Positions 7,630-14,508 of a stretch of DNA of 24,887 bases are shown piece after piece. The notes beneath the pieces were generated by a model. It saw only the letters and a program-made list of their open reading frames with translations, was not told the origin of the DNA and did no database searches. Location of the stretch: assembly GCA_038223055.1 (NCBI GenBank), contig JBBRHF010000046.1, positions 1 through 24,887 on the forward strand, read 5' to 3'. Numbering within the stretch: the first letter of the stretch is position 1; each line of letters opens with the position of its first letter. Position numbers and translations under genes: made by a program. The stretch comes from JBBRHF01 sp038223055. Its GTDB lineage: Bacteria; Actinomycetota; Actinomycetes; JACCUZ01.

Positions 7630-9006
7630 ATGAACGGTCCCGAGCAGTCGACGTCCATGACGGCGTCCATGACGGCGTCCATGAGCGAGCGCACCCGTGA
7701 CCTCGTGGCGCGCGACCTCGCCAGCGTCTGGCACCCGTTCACCCAGCACGCCCAGTGGGGCTCCGACGACCCGCTCGTCATCGACCGCGGCGAGGGCGTC
7801 CACCTCATCGACTCCGACGGGAACCGCTACCTCGACGGGGTCTCCAGCCTGTGGGTCACCGTGCACGGGCACGGCGTACCGAAGATCGACGAGGCGATCC
7901 GCGCCCAGCTGCGGCGCCTGGATCACTCGACGTTCCTCGGGCTGACCCACGAGCCCGGCATCGAGCTGGCCGAGCGGCTGCTCGCGGCCGCGCCGGTGGG
8001 CGACCGGCGGCTGGCGAAGGTCTTCTACGCCGGCGACGGCGCGAGCGCGGTCGAGGCCGCGATCAAGATGGCGTTCCAGGCGACGGCCCAGCGCGGCGAG
8101 GACCGCCCGCTGTTCCTGCACGTGGCCGAGGGCTACCACGGCGACACGCTCGGCGCGGTGAGCGTCGGGGGCATCGACCTGTTCCACCAGACCTACCGCC
8201 CGATCCTGCTCGAGACGGCCATGGTGTCCAGCCCGGGAGTCCGCAAACCGGGACAGCTCGCTCGGGAGCGTGCCGCAGAGGTCCTCGAGGAGGCGCGTGC
8301 CCTGCTCGGGCGCGAGGGCGCGCGGGTGTGCGCCATCGTCGTGGAGCCCATGGTGCAGGCGGCAGCGGGGATGCTCACCCACGACGCGTCCTTCGTCGCC
8401 GGCCTGCGCGAGCTGGCCGACATCCACGGCGCCTACCTGGTCGCGGACGAGGTGGCCACCGGGATCGGCCGCACCGGGCGCATGTGGGCCGTCGAGCACG
8501 CCGCCGTCGTGCCCGACCTGCTCACCTGCGGCAAGGGCCTGACGGGGGGCTACCTGCCGCTGTCGGCAGTCCTCGCGACCGACGCGGTCTACGAAGCATT
8601 CCTCGGCGACCCCGCGAGCGGGCGCACGTTCTTCCACGGCCACACCTACACCGCGAACCCGCTCTGCGCAGCCGCGGCCATCGCCAACCTGGACCTGATG
8701 GCCGCGCACGGCACCGTCGCGCGCGCGGCCCGCGTCGGCGAGCGCATCGGGTCGCTGACGCAGGCCCTGGCGAGTTACGACGGCGTCCTCGAGATCCGCC
8801 GGATCGGCACGATGACCGGCATCGAGGTGCGCAGCGTGGGCGAGCGGACCGGCTTCGAGGTGTGCCGGGCGGCCCGCCGCCGCGGCGTGCTCGTGCGCCC
8901 GCTCGGCGACGTCGTCGTGCTCATGCCGCCGCTGGCCATCGGCGACGACGACCTCGCGACGCTGGTCGGCACCGTCGAGGAGTGCGTGCGCGAGGTCGTG
9001 CAATGA
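7630..9006 (+). CDS. bioA: adenosylmethionine-8-amino-7-oxononanoate aminotransferase
   Basis: This PLP enzyme makes 7,8-diaminononanoate from 8-amino-7-oxononanoate using S-adenosylmethionine as amino donor, the third-last step of biotin synthesis. 458 aa, normal for the family. Visible landmarks are VWHPFTQH (33-40), YHGDTLGAVSVGG (169-181), the cofactor aspartate Asp273 in VADEVATGIGRTG and the Schiff-base lysine Lys302 in TCGKGLTGGYLPLSAV. GAGGAT nine bases upstream favours ATG 7630. Three more in-frame ATGs (7657, 7669, 7681) arise from a 12-bp tandem repeat, and family similarity begins only at about the last one. It is the first gene of the biotin operon and overlaps the next gene by ATGA. 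I saw no BirA-, BioR- or BioQ-like operator in the 62 bp upstream. Confidence 0.95.
   Translation: MNGPEQSTSMTASMTASMSERTRDLVARDLASVWHPFTQHAQWGSDDPLVIDRGEGVHLIDSDGNRYLDGVSSLWVTVHGHGVPKIDEAIRAQLRRLDHSTFLGLTHEPGIELAERLLAAAPVGDRRLAKVFYAGDGASAVEAAIKMAFQATAQRGEDRPLFLHVAEGYHGDTLGAVSVGGIDLFHQTYRPILLETAMVSSPGVRKPGQLARERAAEVLEEARALLGREGARVCAIVVEPMVQAAAGMLTHDASFVAGLRELADIHGAYLVADEVATGIGRTGRMWAVEHAAVVPDLLTCGKGLTGGYLPLSAVLATDAVYEAFLGDPASGRTFFHGHTYTANPLCAAAAIANLDLMAAHGTVARAARVGERIGSLTQALASYDGVLEIRRIGTMTGIEVRSVGERTGFEVCRAARRRGVLVRPLGDVVVLMPPLAIGDDDLATLVGTVEECVREVVQ
7653..7688 (+). repeat. 12-bp tandem repeat x3 at the bioA start
   Basis: GTCCATGACGGC is repeated at 7653-7664 and 7665-7676, with a diverged third copy at 7677-7688. 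Each unit contributes an in-frame ATG and the peptide SMTA, which multiplies possible starts for bioA. Confidence 0.85.
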
Positions 9007-11288
9007 CCACGCCGTACGCCGATGTGCGCGCGACCGGCCCGGTCACCGAAGTGGTCCTGGCAAACGGGCGCACGGCGTGGTTCGTCACTCGGCATGCCGC
9101 GGCGCGCAGCGTTCTCGCGGATGCGCGGTTCACGGCGGCGCCGCCCGAGCACGCCGGTGCTCCCGACGGCCCCGCGCCGGTGTCGGCGTCGGCGCGCGGA
9201 CGGCTCGAGCGGCACATGCTCAACACCGACGGCCCCGAGCACGCGCGGGTCCGCCGGCTGGCGCGCACCGCGTTCACGGGCCCGCGCATCAACGCCCTCG
9301 GGCCCCGGATCGCGGCGGTGACCGAGGAGCTGCTCGACGCGTTGCCGGACACGGGGGTGCTCGACCTGGTGACCGCCTTCGCGTTTCCGTTGCCGGTGAC
9401 GGTCATCTGCGAGGTGCTCGGGGTGCCCGCCGCGGACCGGGGGGCGCTACGCGGCTGGACCTACCGGGTGGGCAGCCCGCGCGACGAGGGCACCGACGAC
9501 GCGTGGTCCGAGCTGCTCGCCTACTTCACCTCGCTGATCGCGGCGAAGCGGCGCTCGCCGGGCGACGACATGTTCTCGACCCTGGTGCACGCGCGCGACG
9601 ACGATGGGCTGCTGTCCGAGGAAGAGCTGCTGGCGACCGCGTTCCTGCTGCTGTTCGCCGGATACGAGACCACGATGAACCTGCTGGCCTCCGGCGTCCT
9701 CACGCTGCTGGCACACCCCGGCCAACGCTCGGCCCTTGACGGCGAGCAGGACTGGGCCGGCGCTGTCGAGGAGCTGCTGCGCCACGGGTCTCCGCTGGAG
9801 GGAGCCACCTGGCGCTTCGCCCGGACCGACGTCGACGTGGCCGGGGTCCTCGTGCCCGCCGGCGCCTCCGTCTATGTCTCCCTCGCCGGCGCCAACCGCG
9901 ATCCCGAGCGGTTCGTGGATCCCGACGTCGTCGACCTGCGCCGGGCACCCAACCCGCACCTCGCCTTCGGCTACGGCCCGCACGTCTGCCTGGGCGCCGA
10001 GCTCGCGCGCCTCGAGGCGACGTACGCCCTGCCTCGGCTGTTCGACCGGTTCCCGCACCTGCGGCTCGCGACCGAGCCGGACGCGGTCGCCTGGCGTCCG
10101 GGCCTGCTCGTGCGGGGACCGCTGGCCCTGCCGGTTCGGCTCGACGACCCGCTGCGCCACCTGCATGAGCGGGCGGCCGAGCGGCGCGCCCAGGGGCTGC
10201 GGCGGACGCTGACCCCGCGGCCGGCGGACTCGGACCTGCTCGATCTCGCCAGCAACGACTATCTCGGCCTCACCCGCCATCCCCGGGTCGTGGCCGGAGC
10301 CGTCGCCGCCGCGACCGTCTGGGGAGGCGGGGCGACCGGCTCGCGGCTGGTGACGGGCTCGACCCAGGCTCACCACGACCTCGAGGACGACCTCGCCGCT
10401 CACGTAGGTGCGGCTGCCGGTCTCGTGCTCTCCAGCGGCTATCTCGCCAACCTCGCCGCCGTCACCGCCCTGGCCGGGCGCGGTGACCTGATCGTGAGCG
10501 ACGCCCAGAACCACGCGTCGGTGGTCGACGCGTGCCGCCTGTCCCGGGCTCGCGTCGTCGTCACCGCCCACCGCGACGTCGCCGCCGTCGAGACCGCGCT
10601 GGCCGCGCGGACCGAGCAGCGCGCCATCGTCGTGACCGACGCGGTGTTCAGCGTCGACGGCGACCTGGCGCACCTGCCGGCGCTGGTCGCGGCGTGCCGC
10701 CGGCACGGCGCGCTGCTCCTGGTGGACGAGGCCCACTCGATCGGCGTGCTCGGCCGGGGTGGGCGCGGCGCGGTGCACGCTGCCGGCCTGGCTGGAGCGC
10801 CCGACGTCGTCATCACCGCCACCCTGTCGAAGTCGTTGGGGTCCCAGGGCGGCGCCGTCCTCGGGCCGCGCCCGGTCATCGAGCACCTGGTCGATGCGGC
10901 GCGCCCGTTCATCTTCGACACCGGCCTGGGCCCGGCTGCGGTGGGGGCCGCTCACGCCGCGCTGGCCGTCCTGATCGCCGAACCCGAGCGGGCGACGCGG
11001 GTTCGGGAGCATGCCCGGGAGCTTGCCCAGGTCGCGCGGGCCGCCGGCTGGGCACTGACCGAGCCCGAGGCGAGCGTCACGTCGCTGCTGGTGGGAGACC
11101 CCGGCCGGGCGGTCGCCGCGGCGGCCGCCTGCCGGGAGCGCGGCGTCCGGGTCGGCTGCTTCCGCCCGCCCTCGGTGCCCGACGGCGTCTCCCGGCTTCG
11201 CCTGACGGCCCGCGCCGACCTCACCGAGCAGGATCTGGGTGTCGCCGCCCGGGTGCTCGCCGAGGTCGGCGCCGAATGGGCGCGGTGA
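9003..11288 (+). CDS. bioI-bioF: cytochrome P450 (BioI-like) - 8-amino-7-oxononanoate synthase fusion
   Basis: One frame of 761 codons with no stop encodes two complete enzymes. Residues 1 to about 380 are a P450: I-helix AGYETT (219-224), ExxR as Glu257-Arg260, ANRDP (297-301) and heme loop FGYGPHVCLG with ligand Cys329. The heme region resembles CYP107 enzymes, including Bacillus BioI, which cleaves acyl-ACP to pimeloyl-ACP. From about 381 it is BioF, the PLP synthase joining a pimeloyl thioester to L-alanine: SNDYLGL (417-423), NHASVVDACRLSRA (503-516), VDEAHSIGVLG (574-584) and Schiff-base Lys610 in TLSKSLGSQGG. Both parts have normal family length and join without a linker. An in-frame GTG at 10110 lacks a Shine-Dalgarno, so separate translation of BioF is unlikely. 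It starts by ATGA overlap with bioA. No ferredoxin or reductase gene is nearby. The P450 substrate is inferred. Confidence 0.93.
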   Translation: MTTPYADVRATGPVTEVVLANGRTAWFVTRHAAARSVLADARFTAAPPEHAGAPDGPAPVSASARGRLERHMLNTDGPEHARVRRLARTAFTGPRINALGPRIAAVTEELLDALPDTGVLDLVTAFAFPLPVTVICEVLGVPAADRGALRGWTYRVGSPRDEGTDDAWSELLAYFTSLIAAKRRSPGDDMFSTLVHARDDDGLLSEEELLATAFLLLFAGYETTMNLLASGVLTLLAHPGQRSALDGEQDWAGAVEELLRHGSPLEGATWRFARTDVDVAGVLVPAGASVYVSLAGANRDPERFVDPDVVDLRRAPNPHLAFGYGPHVCLGAELARLEATYALPRLFDRFPHLRLATEPDAVAWRPGLLVRGPLALPVRLDDPLRHLHERAAERRAQGLRRTLTPRPADSDLLDLASNDYLGLTRHPRVVAGAVAAATVWGGGATGSRLVTGSTQAHHDLEDDLAAHVGAAAGLVLSSGYLANLAAVTALAGRGDLIVSDAQNHASVVDACRLSRARVVVTAHRDVAAVETALAARTEQRAIVVTDAVFSVDGDLAHLPALVAACRRHGALLLVDEAHSIGVLGRGGRGAVHAAGLAGAPDVVITATLSKSLGSQGGAVLGPRPVIEHLVDAARPFIFDTGLGPAAVGAAHAALAVLIAEPERATRVREHARELAQVARAAGWALTEPEASVTSLLVGDPGRAVAAAAACRERGVRVGCFRPPSVPDGVSRLRLTARADLTEQDLGVAARVLAEVGAEWAR

Positions 11289-12091
11289 GCCGCGTGGGTG
11301 CCGGCGCGCCGACGGGCGTCCTCATCGTGACCGGCACGGGCACCGGCGTCGGGAAGACCGTGGTGACGGCCGCCATTGCCGCGCTGGCGGGTGAGCGGGC
11401 GCTGCGGGTGGCCGTGGTCAAGCCGGGCCAGACGGGGGTCGGCAGCGACGAGCCGGGCGACCTGGACGAGGTGTGCCGCCTCTCCGGCGTCGAGGACCTG
11501 CACGAGCACGCGAGATATCCCGACCCGCTGGCGCCCGAGGCCGCCGCCCGGATGGCCGGCCTGCCCCCGGTGGACCTGGTGGCCTGCGCGGCGGAGGTCG
11601 TGGCGCTGGCCGCGTCGCGCGACCTCGTCCTGGTCGAAGGGTCCGGTGGCCTGCTCGTGCGCTTTGGCCGGGACGGCGCCACCGTCGCCGACCTGGCCAG
11701 AGCACTTGGCGCGCCGACCCTGGTCGTGGTCACCCCCGACCTCGGCACGCTCAACCACACGACGTTGACGCTGGAGGCGCTGGAGCGGCGCGACCTCGCC
11801 CTCGCCGGCCTGGTGATCGGGTCCTGGCCGGACCAGCCGGACCTTGCGTGCCGCTCCAACCTTGGAGACCTGGAGTCCGTCGCGGGCCGGCCGCTGTCCG
11901 GAGCCGTGCCCTCGGGCGCAGGTCGCCTGGACGCGGCGGCCTTCCTCGGCGCCGCACGCGCCGGCCTGGCCCCTGAGCTCGGCGGCGCCTTCGACGCAGC
12001 AGACTTCCGACACCGGTTCGACCCCGTGACCGGCCCCAAGTTCGACCCTATGCTCGGCCCCAAGTTCGACCCTATGGAGGCAAGCCCGTGA
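11276..12091 (+). CDS. bioD: dethiobiotin synthetase
   Basis: This ATP-dependent enzyme closes the ureido ring of biotin by carboxylating 7,8-diaminononanoate. The P-loop is GTGTGVGKT with Lys27; KPGQTG (Lys49), YPDPLAPEAAARM (81-93) and VEGSGGLLV (Glu121) are the expected active-site segments. ATG 11276 gives 271 aa, has GAGG ten bases upstream and overlaps the end of the P450-BioF gene by 13 bases; GTG 11285 (a GTGA overlap) is an alternative start. The protein is about 30 residues longer than usual because of a C-terminal tail in which GPKFDPM occurs twice, made by a 24-bp duplication. It is followed by bioB with a GTGA overlap, so translation is probably coupled. Confidence 0.95.
   Translation: MGAVSRVGAGAPTGVLIVTGTGTGVGKTVVTAAIAALAGERALRVAVVKPGQTGVGSDEPGDLDEVCRLSGVEDLHEHARYPDPLAPEAAARMAGLPPVDLVACAAEVVALAASRDLVLVEGSGGLLVRFGRDGATVADLARALGAPTLVVVTPDLGTLNHTTLTLEALERRDLALAGLVIGSWPDQPDLACRSNLGDLESVAGRPLSGAVPSGAGRLDAAAFLGAARAGLAPELGGAFDAADFRHRFDPVTGPKFDPMLGPKFDPMEASP
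12031..12076 (+). repeat. 24-bp direct repeat in the bioD tail
   Basis: Identical 22-bp copies lie at 12031-12052 and 12055-12076, and a weaker relative (CGGTTCGACCCCGTGAC) precedes them. They encode GPKFDPM twice at the very end of BioD. The second copy runs into the GGAGG that serves bioB. Confidence 0.9.
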
Positions 12092-13113
12092 GCGAGACGA
12101 CGACTGCGGCGTCAACGACCTACCCCATCCTGGCGATTGCGCGCACGCAGGTTCTCGGCGAGGGAGCGGGCCTGACCCAGGCCCAGATCGTCGAGGTGCT
12201 GGAGCTGCCCGACGAGGCAGTGCCGGAACTGCTGCAACTGGCGCACGAGACCCGCCTGCGCTGGTGCGGCCCCGAGGTCGAGGTCGAGGGAATCGTGTCG
12301 ATCAAGACCGGCGGCTGCCCGGAGGACTGCCACTTCTGCTCGCAGTCGGGCCAGTTCACCTCACCTGTCCGATCGGTCTGGCTCGACATCCCGGCCCTCG
12401 TCGAGGCCGCGCTCGAGACGGCGAAGACGGGGGCGACGGAGTTCTGCATCGTCGCCGCTGTCCGCGGACCTGATGCCCGGCTGATGTCCCAGATGCGCGA
12501 GGGTGTCGCCGCCATCAAGGCCGCGGTCGACATCAACGTCGCAGCCTCGCTGGGGATGTTGAGCCAGGCGCAGGTCGATGACCTGACCGAGATGGGCGTG
12601 CACCGCTACAACCACAACCTGGAGACGGCGCGCTCCTACTTCCCCGACGTCGTCACCACCCACACGTGGGAGGAGCGCTGGTCGACCCTGACCATGGTGC
12701 GGGATGCGGGCATGGAGGTCTGCTGCGGCGGCATCGTCGGGATGGGCGAGACGCTGGCCCAGCGGGCCGAGTTCGCCGCCCAGCTCTCCGAACTCGAGCC
12801 GGACGAGGTGCCGCTGAACTTCCTCAACCCCCGCCCGGGCACGCCGTTCGGCGACCAGCCGGTGATGCCGGCCGCCGAGGCGCTGCGGACCATCGCCGCC
12901 TTCCGCCTGGCCCTGCCGCGGACCATCCTGCGCTACGCCGGGGGCCGCGAGATCACCCTGGGCGACCTCGGCACCCGGGACGGCCTGCTCGGCGGGGTCA
13001 ACGCGGTCATCGTCGGCAACTACCTCACCACCCTGGGCCGGCCGCCGGCCGCGGACCTGGCGCTGCTGGAGGAGCTGTCGATGCCGGTCAAGGTGCTCAA
13101 CGCCACGCTGTGA
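12088..13113 (+). CDS. bioB: biotin synthase (radical SAM)
   Basis: BioB inserts sulfur into dethiobiotin, using a radical-SAM [4Fe-4S] cluster and a sacrificial auxiliary [2Fe-2S] cluster. The CxxxCxxC motif is Cys77, Cys81 and Cys84 in GGCPEDCHFCSQSGQF. Family segments YNHNLETA, CCGGIVGMGE, FLNPRPGTP and RYAGGRE are all present; the last includes the arginine that helps bind the auxiliary cluster. 341 aa, typical. GTG 12088 overlaps the bioD stop as GTGA and has GGAGG eight bases upstream. It is immediately followed by bsaP, whose product supports the iron-sulfur chemistry of BioB in actinobacteria. Confidence 0.97.
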   Translation: MSETTTAASTTYPILAIARTQVLGEGAGLTQAQIVEVLELPDEAVPELLQLAHETRLRWCGPEVEVEGIVSIKTGGCPEDCHFCSQSGQFTSPVRSVWLDIPALVEAALETAKTGATEFCIVAAVRGPDARLMSQMREGVAAIKAAVDINVAASLGMLSQAQVDDLTEMGVHRYNHNLETARSYFPDVVTTHTWEERWSTLTMVRDAGMEVCCGGIVGMGETLAQRAEFAAQLSELEPDEVPLNFLNPRPGTPFGDQPVMPAAEALRTIAAFRLALPRTILRYAGGREITLGDLGTRDGLLGGVNAVIVGNYLTTLGRPPAADLALLEELSMPVKVLNATL

Positions 13114-13124
13114 GGGTGGCTGCC

Positions 13125-13322
13125 ATGGCGGGTACGGCGATCTACTGCGGTCGATGCGGCCTGGGCCTCGACGTTTCCGAACACGGGGCCTGCGTCGAGG
13201 CCCTGGCCCTGGAGCCGCCGCGCTTTTGCCCACGCTGTCGTCGCCGGATGACCGTCCAGGTCCGCCCGACCGGCTGGACCGCGCGCTGCGTCGAGCACGG
13301 CGACCTGGAGGTCACTGAGTGA
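13125..13322 (+). CDS. bsaP: biotin synthase auxiliary protein BsaP
   Basis: 65 aa with six cysteines: Cys8 and Cys11 (YCGRCG), Cys23, Cys35 and Cys38 (FCPRCRR) and Cys55. Size, cysteine pattern and place directly after bioB match BsaP, the small rubredoxin-like iron-sulfur protein needed by BioB in mycobacteria, where it is thought to help regenerate the auxiliary cluster. ATG 13125 has GGGTGG five bases upstream; an in-frame GTG at 13110 overlaps the bioB stop and is a possible longer start. It is the last gene of the biotin operon. BsaP assignment rests on motif and context, both good. Confidence 0.85.
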   Translation: MAGTAIYCGRCGLGLDVSEHGACVEALALEPPRFCPRCRRRMTVQVRPTGWTARCVEHGDLEVTE

Positions 13323-13336
13323 GGCGCCGACGGGGT

Positions 13337-13549
13337 TCAGACCGTGATGACCTCGCACATCATCGCCGCAGCGGAACGACCGATCCTGCGGTCCGCTGTG
13401 AGCAGAGCCGTGCCGTGCGGTTCGGCGGTCGCAAACCCGCCCAGCAGGTCGCCGCGCTCACGGTGGCTGGCATCGATGACGCCGACCCGGTCGCCGTACC
13501 CAAGTTCGGCTCGGGTGAGAGAGTCCACGGTGGTCAAGGGGACGTGCAT
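13337..13549 (-). pseudogene. remnant resembling the N-terminus of an acyl-CoA ligase gene
   Basis: 70 codons preceded by a good ribosome site (AGAGGA, five bases, ATG). The first 26 residues (MHVPLTTVDSLTRAELGYGD, then RVGVID) resemble the start of AMP-forming fatty acyl-CoA ligases, which are more than 500 aa. After that the similarity stops and the frame ends at 13337, so I read this as the stump of a deleted gene. A genuine small protein cannot be excluded. It is the only gene-like content in 13323-13580. Confidence 0.4.
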
Positions 13550-13581
13550 GACGATCCTCTCGGTGGGTCGGGACGGCAGAT

Positions 13582-13612
13582 CGGCCGGCCCGCCGAGATG
13601 GCGGGCCGGCCG
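13582..13612. terminator. strong GC hairpin downstream of the acetate transporter gene
   Basis: CGGCCGGCCCGCC, loop GAGAT and GGCGGGCCGGCCG form a perfect 13-bp stem 30 bp beyond the stop of the leftward transporter gene. There is no T-run, as is common for GC-rich actinobacterial terminators. It could also block read-through from the biotin operon on the plus strand. Confidence 0.65.
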
Positions 13613-13642
13613 GGCGGGGATTAGCCCTGGATTAGCCCAGAC

Positions 13643-14308
13643 CTAGCTCTTGCGCGCAGGGAAGACCGGGAGCACGGTGCGGCCCCAGGTGGAGTTCGTG
13701 ACCCCGGCTGCCGAGAGGTACCAGGCGAGGCCGGCGGTGACGAGACCGAGCCAGCCGCCGAGGTGGGTGATTGAGGAGTTCATGGAGAACGCACCGACGG
13801 TCAGCAACACGAACGTCACCGTGAGAGTGCCGAAGATCGTGGCCAGCACAGCGTTCGTCTTCACCGAGGCGAGCAGCATGTACGCCGTGAAGATGGTCCA
13901 GGACAGCAGGAAGATGCCGGTCGCCGTGTGCGCCTCGGCCGGGGGCAGGGTCGGGGCGATGTACTTCACGTAGCCGACGAAGGAGATCCAGAAGGCGCCG
14001 TACGACGTGAACGCGAGCGCCCCGAACGTGTTGTTCTTCTTGAACTCCCACATGCCGGCGAGCAGCTGAGCTCCGCCGCCGTAGATGAGCGCGAGCGGCA
14101 GGACTACCGCCTCCAGCTTGGGGTTGCCGATCAGCCCGGCGTTGAAGATTGACAGGACGAAGGTGGTGAGGGCGAAGCCCGCGAGGCCCAGCGGGCCCGG
14201 GTCGGCGACGGGGCTCTCGACGTGGATCGTCGCCGGTGCCGTCCCGTTGACGGGCCGGGTGGCCTGGCCCGGGGTGATGGCCTCGTGGGTGCGGATGGCG
14301 GTGCTCAT
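13643..14308 (-). CDS. acetate uptake transporter, GPR1/FUN34/YaaH (SatP) family
   Basis: 221 aa with about six hydrophobic segments after a 35-residue soluble N-terminus. The family signature appears as ADPGPLGLAGFALTTFVLS, followed by FNAG. GALAFTSYGAFWISF and WTIFTAYML are also typical. SatP-type proteins move acetate and succinate across the inner membrane. ATG 14308 has an excellent Shine-Dalgarno (AGGAGA, five bases). The frame continues upstream to 14458 and includes another ATG at about 14389 that would add 27 unlikely residues. It is divergent from the LytS/LytTR/symporter operon and probably shares its regulation. Confidence 0.92.
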   Translation of the reverse strand: MSTAIRTHEAITPGQATRPVNGTAPATIHVESPVADPGPLGLAGFALTTFVLSIFNAGLIGNPKLEAVVLPLALIYGGGAQLLAGMWEFKKNNTFGALAFTSYGAFWISFVGYVKYIAPTLPPAEAHTATGIFLLSWTIFTAYMLLASVKTNAVLATIFGTLTVTFVLLTVGAFSMNSSITHLGGWLGLVTAGLAWYLSAAGVTNSTWGRTVLPVFPARKS

Positions 14309-14430
14309 AATTTCTCCTGGGGTGGGTGTGGCTGGCGGGGGGTGGTGGTGTAGGGCGTTGAGGAGACAATGAACACATGCGTCCTGCATCACAATGCCCT
14401 CGCGGTGAGTTGTGCGACGGGCACGACGAA

Positions 14431-14459
14431 CGGTCACGATGAGCCGATGAGCGGTCACG
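14431..14459 (+). promoter_or_regulatory. candidate LytTR-type operator: direct repeat with 21-bp period
   Basis: CGGTCACG occurs at 14431-14438 and 14452-14459, in the divergent region between two transport units. LytTR regulators bind pairs of direct repeats about two helical turns apart, and a LytTR regulator is encoded in the operon downstream. The second copy covers where the -35 of the TAGCCT promoter would be, fitting an activator. Binding is inferred. Confidence 0.45.
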
Positions 14460-14473
14460 TCAGGACCGGGCCG

Positions 14474-14479
14474 TAGCCT
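14474..14479 (+). promoter_or_regulatory. -10 box of the kinase operon
   Basis: TAGCCT matches TAnnnT, lies 29 bp before the kinase start codon, and has no good -35 at the expected distance; the repeat CGGTCACG sits there instead. Confidence 0.4.
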
Positions 14480-14508
14480 GTGTCAACAATCGGGATGGGG
14501 CGTGCCAG

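Noticed and set aside
7755..9002. Upstream extension of the P450-BioF frame through the bioA region
   Set aside because: This part is an arginine/proline-rich shadow of bioA; the P450 sequence begins at ATG 9003 in an ATGA overlap.
7489..9003. 504-aa minus-strand frame opposite bioA
   Set aside because: Histidine/arginine/aspartate-rich antisense shadow of a well-supported gene.
9003..11288. Possibility that the P450-BioF join is a frameshift artefact
   Set aside because: Both domains lie in the same frame with no stop, and both have normal length, so no frameshift is needed; only a missed stop codon could undo it.
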